From positions 1 through 64,000 of the forward strand of contig JAJCZL010000057.1 of NCBI GenBank assembly GCA_029262415.1: a stretch of 64,000 nt of DNA, read 5' to 3'. Each line of letters opens with the position of its first letter. The first letter of the stretch is position 1. The position numbers and the translations under genes were made by a program. This document shows positions 24,436 to 34,219 of the stretch, in pieces. This DNA is from Deltaproteobacteria bacterium. Lineage in GTDB: Bacteria; Desulfobacterota; Binatia; UBA1149; JAJCZL01. Below the pieces are notes generated by a model that worked only from the letters and a program-made list of their open reading frames with translations, was not told where the DNA came from and made no database searches.

Positions 24436-25622
24436 ATGTCTCGATGAAGAAAGCAGCTCCGGTTCTGATCCTCGCGCTGGGTTTCCTCGCTGCCGTGTCT
24501 GCGTATGTGTCGAGGCCGCAGGCTGCACCGGAGGTGCGTGAGACTCCGGCACCGCTTATCCGCGTGATCGCGGCGAGACCACAGACGGTCCAACTGACGG
24601 TCGGTGCGCAAGGAACGGTACAGCCGAGTACACAGATCGAGCTGGTAGCTGAGGTTGCAGGCCGTGTCGTCGAGACTGGCGGCGCGCTGGTGGCGGGGGG
24701 CTTCTTCTCGGAAGGCGACTTGTTGGTGCGCATCGACCCCCGCGACTATGACCTCGCAGCGCAGAGCGCAAGAGCGGAGGTCGCGCGCGCCCAAGTTGCG
24801 CTTCAGCGTGAGAAGGCCGAGGCCGAGGTCGCCGGACGTGAGTGGCGCAGCCTTCATGGGAAGCGTGAAGCGCCGCCCCTGGTCGTGCGCGCTCCGCAGC
24901 TCGCCGAAACCGAAGCTGCGTTGGCGGCCGCGCAGGCCGGGCTCGAGAAGGCCCTGCTTGACGTAGAGCGCACCGAGATCCTCGCACCCTTTGACGGGCG
25001 TGTGCGCGAGGAAACGACTGATCTGGGCGCATTCGTTTCGCGCGGGGTAGTGCTCGCTAAACTTTACGCAATCGACAAAGCCGAGGTTCGGCTGCCGCTG
25101 CCTGACAGCGAACTCGCGTTCCTCGATCTACCGCTTGGGTTCGCTGCTGCGACTGAGGCCGGCGTTCATCCAGCGGTAAGACTGTCGGCCGATTTCGCCG
25201 GCGAGCGGCGCACGTGGAACGGTCGTATCGTGCGTACCGAGGGCGAGCTCGACCCGCGCACGCGAATGGTGCACGTCGTTGCCGAAGTTCCAGATCCCTA
25301 TCGCCGCTACGCGCCCGGAGACGCACCACTCTCGGTCGGGATGTTTGTGCGCGCAGAGATCCTGGGCCGCACATTGCATGGGGTGTATGTCCTTCCACGC
25401 GAGACCCTGCGCAACGGCAACGAGGTGCTCGTTGTCGAGGACGGCGAGCGCTTGAGTTTCAGAACCGTCGGGATCATTCGCCGGGAGAGCGAGCGGGTGA
25501 TCGTCGGCACCGGACTCGTGCCTGGTGAGCGCATTTGCGTATCACCGCTCGAAGTGGCGGTTGACGGTATGCGCATTCGCGTCCACACCGGAGAAGAAGG
25601 TGGGGAGCGCGCGTCGCGTTGA
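24432..25622 (+). CDS. RND efflux periplasmic adaptor (membrane fusion protein)
   Basis: A 396-residue HlyD/AcrA-type adaptor. The N-terminal membrane anchor is at about 8-24. Then come the barrel-sandwich/lipoyl half 'GTVQPSTQIELVAEVAGRVVE', an alpha-hairpin (about 110-180, 'AEVARAQVALQREKAEAEVAGREW'), the second lipoyl half 'TEILAPFDGRVREETTDLGAFVSRG', a beta-barrel and a membrane-proximal domain. The start is GTG, overlapping the preceding stop by 4 bases; the stop overlaps the pump gene by 4 bases. Confidence 0.93.
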   Translation: MNVSMKKAAPVLILALGFLAAVSAYVSRPQAAPEVRETPAPLIRVIAARPQTVQLTVGAQGTVQPSTQIELVAEVAGRVVETGGALVAGGFFSEGDLLVRIDPRDYDLAAQSARAEVARAQVALQREKAEAEVAGREWRSLHGKREAPPLVVRAPQLAETEAALAAAQAGLEKALLDVERTEILAPFDGRVREETTDLGAFVSRGVVLAKLYAIDKAEVRLPLPDSELAFLDLPLGFAAATEAGVHPAVRLSADFAGERRTWNGRIVRTEGELDPRTRMVHVVAEVPDPYRRYAPGDAPLSVGMFVRAEILGRTLHGVYVLPRETLRNGNEVLVVEDGERLSFRTVGIIRRESERVIVGTGLVPGERICVSPLEVAVDGMRIRVHTGEEGGERASR

Positions 25623-28600
25623 AAAGTATCATCGAATGGTTCGCCGACAACGGCGTTGCGGCCAACCTCCTTATGGCCTTAGTCGTCGTTGGCGGTCTCC
25701 TGACGGCGCCGCGGATACTGCAGGAGGTCTTCCCAGAGATCGCGACCGACATGGTGACCGTCAGTGTTGTGTATCCCGGCGCGACCCCCGAAGAGGTTGA
25801 GGAGTCGATAAACCGCCGGATCGAAGATCGTATTGCGTCGATTGACGGCGTCAAGAAGATCTCGTCGACGGCGACCGAAGGTGTCGGCGCAGTGACGATC
25901 GAGGCGCTGCGTGGTACCGACGTCCGCGCGCTGCTCGACGATGTGAAGTCTGAAGTCGATGCGATCGACACGTTTCCCGAGGAGGCCGAGCAACCGCTGG
26001 TGCGCGAGGTCACGCTGCGCGACTTCGTGATCGGTGTCACGATATCCGGCGATGTCGGGGAAGCGGTACTCAAGCGATTGGGGGAGCTTACCCGCGATGA
26101 ATTGACGGCTCTGCCCGGCCTTACGCAGGCCGAACTGGTAGGCGTGCGTCCCTACGAGATCGCGGTGGAGGTTTCTGAGGAGACGTTGCAGCGATACGGG
26201 CTGACCTTCACGGAGGTTGCCGATTCGATTAGACGCTCGTCGCTCGACCTGCCGGCGGGGTCGCTGGAGACTTCGAGCGGCGAGGTGTTGCTACGTTCAA
26301 AGGGGCAGGCCTATCGGGCTCCGGACTTCGGTCGGATTGTACTGCGCAGTCCCAGCGACGGTTCGCGTGTGCTTCTAGGTGACGTTGCACGGGTTATCGA
26401 TGGCTTTGCCGATACCGACCAGAGATCGTTCTTCAACGGCAAACCCTCGGCCACGATCAAGATTTTCCGGGTCGGTGAGCAAAGTTCTCTGGTACTCGCG
26501 CAGACCGTTAAGGATTACGTAGCCAAAACCGCATCGCGGATGCCGCCCGGCGTCTCGATAACGACGACCCGCGACGTCACGCAGGTTCTACGTGACCGGC
26601 TGGATACGCTGACGCGCAACGGCCTGCAGGGACTCGTCCTGGTGTTTATCGTGCTCGCGTTGTTCCTTCAGTTCCGACTCGCGCTGTGGGTCACTGTCGG
26701 CATACCGGTCTCGTTTCTCGGTACGTTGTTCCTCATGCCGAGCTTGGGCGTTTCGATTAACGTGCTTTCGTTGTTCTCGTTCATCCTGGTACTCGGCATC
26801 GTCGTTGATGACGCGATCGTGATCGGTGAAAACGTATACAAGAAGAGCGAATCCGGGCTAAGCGGGCGTGAAGCTGCGGTGCGCGGCACCCAACAGGTTT
26901 CGGTACCAGTGGTCTTCGGAGTCCTGACGACGATTGCGGTGTTTATCCCCATGCTGGTGATTCCGGGAACCATCGGACGCATTATGCGGGTGTTTCCGCT
27001 GGTTGTGATTCCGACATTGCTGTTCTCTCTGGTCGAGTCGCAACTGATTCTGCCCTCGCATCTTCGCCACGCACTGGCCGACGACGACCGCGTGCCGGGA
27101 GCGGTGGCAAGCCTGTGGATGCGCGTGCAAAAACGTGTCTCCGCAGGTCTACAGGCGTTCTCTGATCGAGCCTACGCTCCGGTTCTACGGATCGCTGCTG
27201 CAAATCGCTATGTGACGGCGGCGTCCGCTATCGCGGTGGTGATGTTTACGTTTGCACTGGTCGGATCAGGGTGGGTGGGGGTCAGGTTCTTCCCGGACGC
27301 CGAAGCCGACAACGTTGCCGCTACGCTGACGATGCCGCAGGGGACGCCGGTTGCGCGGACCACGGACGCAGTCGCCGGTATTGAAGCCGCTGCGCGTTCG
27401 CTCCAAGCAGAACTCGAACGCGAGAAACGTCCGGGACGCCCTAATCCGATCTTGCAGATCTCGACTTCGATCGGAGATCAACCCTACAAGAGTGACCAGT
27501 CCCACAACGGTGGCCGGGTCGGTTCCGCTTTCAGTGGGGCGCATCTAGGCGAAGTTAGCTTGCAACTGGCAAGCGCGGCTGACCGCGCACAAACGAGTGC
27601 GGAGATTGGAAAGCGCTGGCGTGAAAAAGTTGCACCGATTCCTGATGTCGTTGAACTCGACTTCACTTCTTCTTTGTTCTCGGCCGGGCCTGCAATCCAG
27701 GTTGAGCTCTCCAGCGCAGACGTTGAGCAGTTGCGCGAAGCCGCCGACCGTCTCAAGCGTGTTGTAGCGACCTATCCGGGAGTATACGACGTTGCCGATT
27801 CGTTCAGGGCCGGCAAGCAGGAACTCACCATGCGGATCAAGCCCGAAGGCGAGGCTTTGGGCTTGACGTTGTCCGATCTTGGCAGGCAGGTACGCCAAGC
27901 CTTTTACGGTGAAGAGGTGCAGCGCGTTCAGCGCGGCCGTGAAGACGTCAAGGTCATGGTTCGCTACACCGAGGCCGAGCGCAAGAGCTTAGCGACGATC
28001 GAGAATATGCGAATTCGCACGGCTGACGGTGGCGAGGTTCCGCTTGAGACTGTTGCGGCGGTGGAAAGCGGCCGTGGGTATTCGACGATCACGCGTTCGG
28101 ACCGTCGGCGTATCATTGACGTAACCGGCGAGGTCGATGCAAGCTCGGGGAACGCGAACCAGATGTTGGCTGACATACGTCAGAACGTCTTGCCCCGGCT
28201 GCTGATTGAGTATCCTGGCCTGTCGTATTCGTTCGAGGGCGAGCAGCGTGAGCAGGCCGATACCTACGGCGCACTGGGGCGTGGGTTTCTCGTCGCGCTG
28301 GTGGCCATCTATGCATTGCTAGCGATTCCACTCGGCTCGTACGTGCACCCATTGGTGGTCATGTCGGCGATCCCGCCGGGTATCGCCGGCGCCGTATGGG
28401 CTCATATTATGTTTGGTATGGATCTGAGTTTTCTCTCGATGTTCGGGATCATCGCGCTGACGGGGGTCGTCGTAAACGACAGCTTGGTACTGGTTGAGTA
28501 CATCAACCGCCGGCGTGCCCGCGGCGAGGACATTCTAGAAGCCGTGCTGGGAGCCGGAACCGCCCGCCTAAGACCCATCCTGCTGACTTCGCTCACGACC

Positions 28601-28861
28601 TTTGCGGGACTCACCCCGCTGCTTTTGGAGAGGAGCTTCCAGGCGCAATTCCTCATCCCCATGGCTGTATCGCTGGGGTTTGGCGTGATGTTCGCGACCT
28701 TGGTCTCATTGGTTCTGGTGCCCACGGGCTACCTGATCCTAGAAGATCTACGACTGCTTGGCAGACGCGACGCACGTTTGGGCGAGTTTGCCGGGATGCA
28801 AGCCGAGCCGTCGGCCAATCGCGAGGAGGTCGGCACCGCGCGGAGCCGGCCGTCGGTCTAG
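25619..28861 (+). CDS. RND-family multidrug efflux pump
   Basis: An inner-membrane proton-driven exporter of 1080 residues, with the full duplicated architecture: TM1 (about 11-30), a large periplasmic loop, TM2-6 (about 335-470), TM7 (about 530-550), a second loop, and TM8-12 (about 880-1040). The TM4 proton-relay motif appears in 'ILVLGIVVDDAIVIGENVYK' (paired Asp), and the second-half signature in 'ALTGVVVNDSLVLVEYINRRRARG'. It resembles the AcrB/HAE-1 superfamily, more like the VexF/MdtB-style or 'efflux RND permease' group than AcrB itself. The start is TTG, overlapping the adaptor stop. The substrate is unknown. Confidence 0.93.
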   Translation: MKSIIEWFADNGVAANLLMALVVVGGLLTAPRILQEVFPEIATDMVTVSVVYPGATPEEVEESINRRIEDRIASIDGVKKISSTATEGVGAVTIEALRGTDVRALLDDVKSEVDAIDTFPEEAEQPLVREVTLRDFVIGVTISGDVGEAVLKRLGELTRDELTALPGLTQAELVGVRPYEIAVEVSEETLQRYGLTFTEVADSIRRSSLDLPAGSLETSSGEVLLRSKGQAYRAPDFGRIVLRSPSDGSRVLLGDVARVIDGFADTDQRSFFNGKPSATIKIFRVGEQSSLVLAQTVKDYVAKTASRMPPGVSITTTRDVTQVLRDRLDTLTRNGLQGLVLVFIVLALFLQFRLALWVTVGIPVSFLGTLFLMPSLGVSINVLSLFSFILVLGIVVDDAIVIGENVYKKSESGLSGREAAVRGTQQVSVPVVFGVLTTIAVFIPMLVIPGTIGRIMRVFPLVVIPTLLFSLVESQLILPSHLRHALADDDRVPGAVASLWMRVQKRVSAGLQAFSDRAYAPVLRIAAANRYVTAASAIAVVMFTFALVGSGWVGVRFFPDAEADNVAATLTMPQGTPVARTTDAVAGIEAAARSLQAELEREKRPGRPNPILQISTSIGDQPYKSDQSHNGGRVGSAFSGAHLGEVSLQLASAADRAQTSAEIGKRWREKVAPIPDVVELDFTSSLFSAGPAIQVELSSADVEQLREAADRLKRVVATYPGVYDVADSFRAGKQELTMRIKPEGEALGLTLSDLGRQVRQAFYGEEVQRVQRGREDVKVMVRYTEAERKSLATIENMRIRTADGGEVPLETVAAVESGRGYSTITRSDRRRIIDVTGEVDASSGNANQMLADIRQNVLPRLLIEYPGLSYSFEGEQREQADTYGALGRGFLVALVAIYALLAIPLGSYVHPLVVMSAIPPGIAGAVWAHIMFGMDLSFLSMFGIIALTGVVVNDSLVLVEYINRRRARGEDILEAVLGAGTARLRPILLTSLTTFAGLTPLLLERSFQAQFLIPMAVSLGFGVMFATLVSLVLVPTGYLILEDLRLLGRRDARLGEFAGMQAEPSANREEVGTARSRPSV

Positions 28862-28886
28862 GTGGCGTTACAGACCCACGGCTGAT

Positions 28887-31118
28887 CTATTCGTCGCGCG
28901 TCAAGCGGACCTCGATGGGTGAGAGGCTGTCCAAGTGGACGTCGCGCTGCGGGAAGGCGATCACGATTCCGTTTTCGCGGAAAAGTTCATCGACGCGAAA
29001 ACGCAGTCGGCTCATCACCCGCCGCATCTCCATCGGTGAGCGGGCGTGCACCCAAACGTAGGTGTCGAAGGTGAGCGCGTCGTTTCCAAAGTCTTCGAAG
29101 ATCACCACCGGCTCGGGGCGTTTGAGTACGCCGGGCTCTTCCGCGACGATCTGCTGTAATAGTTTCTCGACCACCAGTGTCGGGGCCCCGTATACGACGC
29201 CGACGGTCAGCTTCCCGCGCAGCAAATCATCCGACAGCGTCCAGTTGACGACGTTGTTTTCGAGGAAAAAACTGTTGGGAACAATCATCTGACGCCCATC
29301 GGTTGAGCGGATCTGCGTACTGCGTGCGCCGATGTGCTCAACGACTCCGTGGGTGCCGTCTATCTCAACGAGATCGCGTACACGAATCGGTCGTTCGAGC
29401 ATCAACAGCAGTCCCGAGATGAAGTTGTTCATCACGTTCTGGCTGCCGAATCCGACACCTATCGCGAGCGCACCACCGAGGACGGTAAAGGCTGTCAGTG
29501 GGAAATTGACCATGCGCAGCGCGAGCAGGGTGAAACCGACAAACAGCGCGTAGAACGCGATCGTTTGTAACGCAGCAGAAGCGCCCCGGTCGAGGCTGAA
29601 ACGGTGCTCCGCGGTAGCGCCGACGACTCCGGATATGCGTCTTGAGAAAAAGATGCCGGCTGCGCCAAGCAAGATCGCCAGACACAGTGATCCTATCGTG
29701 ATCGGTTCGTCATCGATGGAGGTCAGCTCGTAACGCCAAACGTCGCGGGCGGCACCGATCGCCCCCACTACATACTCGACCGGGTCGAAGATCCCGGTCA
29801 GGTCACGTAGCTCCGCCAGGTAGCGCTCGGTCAGCCGTCGGTGGTTTGCGAGCGATCGTGCGTCGTCGGTATGGGCCTGAAGCTGGTTTTGTAAGGCAGT
29901 GCGCTGCTGCTCAAGCAGGCGTCGCGTGGCCGGCTCGACGTCTAGTTGGTTCATCTGCGCGGTAACGGCATCGAGCCTGTCGCGCAAATCGGCGATCCGA
30001 CCTTTCTTGCGCACATCCGCTTGGTCGAGTTCGTCCAGATTCTCGGAAGCCGCGGTTCTCCACTGGTGCAGCAGCTCGCGGGAAACTTCCCCGGCGATGG
30101 CAGTCTGCCACTTCGTGTACGTGTCGTCCGCCGTCTTGAGGCGTATGAGCTCGGCATCGATCATCACGATCCGCTGCCGGATCGCATCGCGGTCGAACGT
30201 GAGCACCTCGACTTCTTTGATTAACTGCGCAGGAGGTTCGTTTTGCTTGGAATAGCGCGCTTGTACCGCGTTCAGACGGAGTTCGGCGGTGGAAAGCTCC
30301 CGTTCGAGCGCTTCGCGTCGGCGCCGGGCCTGTCCCTCCGCAGCGGCAAGCGAAGCATCGTGGGCCCCTTGAGTTGCCCCATCGCCAGCGATTGCTTTAC
30401 GCATCGCCGCAATCCGTTCCTCGAGCCCTGGTGCCTCGCCGTTGCCGCTCTCGAGTTCGGCTTTGCGTTGCCTCACCCGCAGCGTCCGCAGATTCAGTCG
30501 CTCGCGTGCTTCGAGGCTCTTTATCTCGAGTAGATCGTAGGCCTGCTGCTGGTCGCGCGAGGCTTGCATTCCTGCCGATTCCAGCTGCCCTTTGGCTTCG
30601 CGCCGCTCGCGTTCCGCCTTTGCCAGTACTTCTTTCGCCTGGTCGAGCGCTTGGCGTGCGGTTTCGAGTTCAGTGGTTTTTCTTTCGTTGCTGCGCTTGG
30701 CCTGCCAGGTCCGCTCGAGGAGTTCGTTGAGTGCGAACGCTGATCTGTCCTCGAGCGTGGTTGATCCTTCCTCCACGTGGTCTGAGGGAGGTTGGCCCTG
30801 CCCCGCAAGTAGCGCCGTTTCCTGCTGCTGCAGAAGCGCTTGGACTCCGTCGATACCGTCTTGGAGTCGCCCAAAGTGAGTGCGTTCGGCAGGCTCGAGC
30901 GCGGCGTTCAGTTGCGCCGATATTCTGCCGCTTCGTGCTGTCAGTCCGGCGATACGCGCTTTGATCTGCTCAAGCGTGAGCGGGTCGGGTTGGCTTTCCT
31001 TAGCGGGTTTCGCAGGGGTCAATCCGAGCGGATTTTGCGCATGCAACTCCGGAGCCGTTAGCGAAACGACGGTGATTGCGGCAGCAAGTGCGAAGAGTCG
31101 CTTGCCGGTCAAATCCAT
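28887..31118 (-). CDS. Large MscS-family mechanosensitive channel with coiled-coil N-terminus
   Basis: A 743-residue protein: signal peptide (about 1-27), a long periplasmic charged helical domain (about 50-420, repeated 'RRREALERELSTAELRL'-type heptads), several membrane helices (about 465-580) and the C-terminal MscS core. The pore helix 'VLGGALAIGVGFGSQNVMNNF' is followed by the beta domain 'RPIRVRDLVEIDGTHGVVEHIGARSTQIRS' region (about 571-600) and the cytoplasmic cage. The size and layout are those of MscK/MscM-type channels, which open under membrane tension in hypo-osmotic shock. It ends 25 bases from the convergent RND gene and overlaps the PPOX gene by 10 bases at its start. Confidence 0.9.
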   Translation of the reverse strand: MDLTGKRLFALAAAITVVSLTAPELHAQNPLGLTPAKPAKESQPDPLTLEQIKARIAGLTARSGRISAQLNAALEPAERTHFGRLQDGIDGVQALLQQQETALLAGQGQPPSDHVEEGSTTLEDRSAFALNELLERTWQAKRSNERKTTELETARQALDQAKEVLAKAERERREAKGQLESAGMQASRDQQQAYDLLEIKSLEARERLNLRTLRVRQRKAELESGNGEAPGLEERIAAMRKAIAGDGATQGAHDASLAAAEGQARRRREALERELSTAELRLNAVQARYSKQNEPPAQLIKEVEVLTFDRDAIRQRIVMIDAELIRLKTADDTYTKWQTAIAGEVSRELLHQWRTAASENLDELDQADVRKKGRIADLRDRLDAVTAQMNQLDVEPATRRLLEQQRTALQNQLQAHTDDARSLANHRRLTERYLAELRDLTGIFDPVEYVVGAIGAARDVWRYELTSIDDEPITIGSLCLAILLGAAGIFFSRRISGVVGATAEHRFSLDRGASAALQTIAFYALFVGFTLLALRMVNFPLTAFTVLGGALAIGVGFGSQNVMNNFISGLLLMLERPIRVRDLVEIDGTHGVVEHIGARSTQIRSTDGRQMIVPNSFFLENNVVNWTLSDDLLRGKLTVGVVYGAPTLVVEKLLQQIVAEEPGVLKRPEPVVIFEDFGNDALTFDTYVWVHARSPMEMRRVMSRLRFRVDELFRENGIVIAFPQRDVHLDSLSPIEVRLTRDE

Positions 31119-31645
31119 GACGCTGGTATCGGCAGTGCGTTGCGGATCCGCATGAACAACCTTAAAGGTGCGCCGATCATCTTGTGGTTGTCAAAACCGC
31201 GCACGCGTGTCGGCTCGAAAATCAGCAGCGTGAGTCCTGTCTTCTCTGCCTCTTCTCGCGCCATCTTCTCATACTCGCGGCCGCCGAGTTTGCCGAAGTA
31301 GCGCGTGGCGAGACGACTCGATATTCCACCTTCGATCGGCGCCGGCGCCTGCGTTACTTCGCCGTCCATGACCACGGCACGGTATGGAGGCACTTCGTCT
31401 TGAATGGTCAGGCAGGCTTTCCGTGAGCGTGCCAGCGCCTTGGCCTTTGCCGAGACGCTCGACGTTGTCATATAGAAACGGCCGTCGGCGTACTCGTACC
31501 AGATGGGAAACTGTGTGGGCGTCCCGTCGCGGCGCGTGTAGGCCAGTATGGCGATACGTGGGGCGGCGACGAACGATTCAAGCGCGGTCTTGTCAAAAGC
31601 CGGTGAAGGATGCATCGCCTCGAAGTTCAGATCTATCAGTGCCAT
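31109..31645 (-). CDS. Pyridoxamine 5'-phosphate oxidase-like (PPOX) flavin/F420 protein
   Basis: A 178-residue split-barrel protein. 'FDKTALESFVAAPRIAILAYTRRDGTPTQFPIWYEYADGRFYMTT' regions (about 18-62) carry the PPOX substrate/cofactor strands; 'KAKALARSRKACLTIQDE' and 'YRAVVMDGEVTQA' follow as in F420/FMN-binding members. The C-terminus lacks the PdxH signature, so this is a PPOX-class oxidoreductase of unknown substrate rather than the vitamin B6 enzyme. It is upstream of, and overlaps by 10 bases, the MscS gene. Confidence 0.85.
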   Translation of the reverse strand: MALIDLNFEAMHPSPAFDKTALESFVAAPRIAILAYTRRDGTPTQFPIWYEYADGRFYMTTSSVSAKAKALARSRKACLTIQDEVPPYRAVVMDGEVTQAPAPIEGGISSRLATRYFGKLGGREYEKMAREEAEKTGLTLLIFEPTRVRGFDNHKMIGAPLRLFMRIRNALPIPASWI

Positions 31646-31804
31646 GGGATACCGGCCTCCTTTCGACGTACCATGGTCCCATTCACAGCACGCCCGGCGA
31701 GCTTGTCAAGATCAAGACGCACACCAAGAGAAACGCTCGCAGGTGCTCTCGCAGACGCGCGTCCGCGCCGTTGGCCGGCAATGCATCGAGACGATAGGAA
31801 CAGT

Positions 31805-31832
31805 TTGTCCTGTGGGACTCCCGCGCTAGAAT
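31805..31832 (+). promoter_or_regulatory. Sigma-70-like promoter of the di-heme peroxidase gene
   Basis: TTGTCC at 31805-31810 and TAGAAT at 31827-31832 with 16-base spacing, 42 bases upstream of the peroxidase ATG, which has its own AAGGAG at 31859-31864. This is the best-formed promoter I see in the window. The rest of the 229-base divergent gap (31646-31804) shows no ORF. Confidence 0.55.
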
Positions 31833-31874
31833 TGCCGCACTTCGTCGGCCCGCGCGGCAAGGAGTGGTCGCTTT

Positions 31875-32924
31875 ATGAATTATTCTAGGTTCTTAGTTGC
31901 TATTGCCTTAACCATCGTCTCGGTTGCTGGTTGTGCTGCAATTCGCGACATGACGTCGGCGATGCCTTCTTCAGACCCGATCGAACCGGCGATGCCTCTC
32001 GGCCTCGATATCGATTTGTTTCAGGTGCCGGAGGACAACCCGATCACGCCCGCGAAGATCGAACTCGGCAAGTTGCTGTATTTCGACGAGCGCTTGTCGG
32101 CCGACGGTACCGTCAGTTGCGCCACTTGCCACGATCCGGTCAAGGGCTTTACCGACCAGGCTCCGGTTTCCACCGGCATCCGTGGGCAGAAAGGGGGGCG
32201 AAGTGCACCCACCGTGATCAACACCGCTTTTAACTATTTCCAGTTCTGGGACGGCCGTTCTCCGTCCCTTGAGGACCAAGCCACGGGCCCGGTCGGCAAC
32301 CCGATAGAAATGGGGAGTACGATGATGGATGCGGTCGCGGCAATCGCTGCGGTTCCCGGCTATGCCAAGTACTTCAAGGCGGCCTATGGCGACCCGCAGG
32401 TGAGCGAAGATAGGATTGCGAAAGCGATCGCTACCTTTGAACGTACCGTGCTGTCGGGCAACTCGAAATGGGACCGCTACGTCTACGCCGACGAAGAGAA
32501 CGCGCTGAGTGAATCGGCCAAACGAGGTCTAGAACTGTTCGAAGGCAAGGCTCTTTGCACGCGCTGTCACGCGGGTTTTAATCTGAGCGACAGCCTCTTT
32601 CACAACCTTGGTGTGGGCATGGACACGGCGAAACCTGATCTCGGCCGCTACGGCGTAACCAAAGACGAGAAAGACAAGGGCGCGTTCAAGACGCCGACCC
32701 TTCGCGACATCCAGAAGACGGCGCCGTATATGCATGACGGCAGCGTTGCGACTCTTGAAGAGGTCGTTGAGCTCTACAACAAGGGTGGCGAGCCGAACCC
32801 GTGGCTCAGTAGCAAAATGGAGCCTCTCAACTTGGACGGGGCCGAGAAAGCCGATCTGTTGGCTTTTCTACTTTCACTTGAGGGAGATTGGCAGCCGATG
32901 GTGCCACCTCGGCTTCCGCAGTAA
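31875..32924 (+). CDS. Di-heme cytochrome c peroxidase/MauG-family lipoprotein
   Basis: A periplasmic H2O2-reducing or MauG-like enzyme of 349 residues. The signal peptide ends in the lipobox 'VSVAGC', so it is probably membrane-anchored. The two c-type haem sites are C82-AT-C85-H86 and C228-TR-C231-H232. Other family segments are 'GGRSAPTVINTAFNYFQFWDG', 'GPVGNPIEMG' and 'FKTPTLRDIQKTAPYMHDGSVATLEEVVELYNKGG' (about 269-303). Electrons would come from a small cytochrome. It is monocistronic by position, with a clear promoter and Shine-Dalgarno. Confidence 0.93.
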   Translation: MNYSRFLVAIALTIVSVAGCAAIRDMTSAMPSSDPIEPAMPLGLDIDLFQVPEDNPITPAKIELGKLLYFDERLSADGTVSCATCHDPVKGFTDQAPVSTGIRGQKGGRSAPTVINTAFNYFQFWDGRSPSLEDQATGPVGNPIEMGSTMMDAVAAIAAVPGYAKYFKAAYGDPQVSEDRIAKAIATFERTVLSGNSKWDRYVYADEENALSESAKRGLELFEGKALCTRCHAGFNLSDSLFHNLGVGMDTAKPDLGRYGVTKDEKDKGAFKTPTLRDIQKTAPYMHDGSVATLEEVVELYNKGGEPNPWLSSKMEPLNLDGAEKADLLAFLLSLEGDWQPMVPPRLPQ

Positions 32925-32972
32925 ACTGCGCGCCCGCGGGTGCCGCGCGGTTGGGTGACGGCTTTCGATCTT

Positions 32973-34163
32973 ATGATCCATTCTAGAACCAAGGCCGCGC
33001 CTATCCCTACGGAGATCGCAACGAGCCCACTGCCGGCCGAGCTTTCACCCGCTCGGGTTGCGCGTGAGTTCCGTGCACTGCTCGACGACGGCGTTGCTCT
33101 GCGGCCCGCAGGCGAGGCCGGGGACGATCCCGAGCAGCTTCTCCGACGTGGTTACACGCCGAAGCACAAGGTCGAGCTGTTCGGCAATGTATTCTACCTG
33201 ACCAACGCGCTGCAGAATCCGGCGCTCCGCTTCGTCGTCGCGTACGTCCTACCGCCCGGCAGCGGCCGGACACGCGCCATCTACCCTCGGATCTTTTACA
33301 AGGACGTGTCGCTGATTTGGCGAGCCGTATCGCATGTGGTTTGGAATGACGAGGAGTTTTGGATCGGCAAGGGCGACATCACCGTCGTAACGCGCGGAAG
33401 CGAGGAGGATGTATTCTCCGCTGAGGAGACCACAGATCTACCGCTTGAGTTGAACGCGGCGCTTGAGCTCATCAACCGCGGTACTACCAACGTACGCACG
33501 GATACCGTTGCGCTCGAGTTGGTGGTGCGCAACGCGCCGACTGGACGCCTCGAGGCTTACGCCGATTTCACCTCGCCGCGCCGGCGCGCCCGGGCAGACC
33601 GTCGTAATTTGGTAAACGGCGGGCGCAGTATCGCGCGTTTCACGCGCCGCGACGATCCCGCGTCGCTTCATTTTGTACGCGGCTATGAGCCCGACTTTAA
33701 GTCCGGGTTGATCGAAGCCATACCCTCGCGGAGTTCGATGTACGGCGGCGTCTTGTGCCGGTACAGGATACTTTCGCGCAACCGCCGGGTGCAGTACATG
33801 TTCTTCGATACCAACACGCACGTATGGCTTATTCCTGCGCAGGCGTTGACCACCGAGCTTTCCACCTTTGGAGTTCGCACCATCGACGTGATTGCCGACG
33901 AGCGCTTGTATGTGCCGGGCTTCGAGTACCACTACACGGATGACGAATCCGACCCGCCGGAACTCGTTTCGCAGATCCCCGCCGGCTTTGCCGGCGCGCA
34001 AAGCGTTCACGACGACTCCCGCGCAGATGCCTCGGCCTGGATCGAACGCCTGCCGGTGGTCCGCGAGTTCCGGCGCAACCTTCCGCGGCTACGCGCCCAG
34101 GTCGCGGTGTGGCGGCCTTCCGGCCGCCACAGAACTTCCCCCCGAGCGCAAAGCGAATGCTAA
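32973..34163 (+). CDS. Uncharacterised protein
   Basis: About 396 residues, no recognised domain. No signal peptide or membrane helix is visible. The sequence is a mix of strands and short helices with conserved-looking aromatic segments: 'GNVFYLTNALQNPALRFVVAYVL' (about 69-91), 'YPRIFYKDVSLIWRAVSHVVWNDEEFW', then 'GVLCRYRILSRNRRVQYMFFDTNTHVW'. The C-terminus is Arg-rich. The start is taken at the ATG at 32973; a GTG at 32940 is possible and neither has a strong Shine-Dalgarno. It lies between the peroxidase gene and ppk1 on the same strand. I cannot assign a function. Confidence 0.75.
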   Translation: MIHSRTKAAPIPTEIATSPLPAELSPARVAREFRALLDDGVALRPAGEAGDDPEQLLRRGYTPKHKVELFGNVFYLTNALQNPALRFVVAYVLPPGSGRTRAIYPRIFYKDVSLIWRAVSHVVWNDEEFWIGKGDITVVTRGSEEDVFSAEETTDLPLELNAALELINRGTTNVRTDTVALELVVRNAPTGRLEAYADFTSPRRRARADRRNLVNGGRSIARFTRRDDPASLHFVRGYEPDFKSGLIEAIPSRSSMYGGVLCRYRILSRNRRVQYMFFDTNTHVWLIPAQALTTELSTFGVRTIDVIADERLYVPGFEYHYTDDESDPPELVSQIPAGFAGAQSVHDDSRADASAWIERLPVVREFRRNLPRLRAQVAVWRPSGRHRTSPRAQSEC

Positions 34164-34219
34164 GCTGGATGACGGCTGGCCTCGCGAAGGCCTGCGCAGA
34201 CCGCTAAGGTTTGGTGCTC

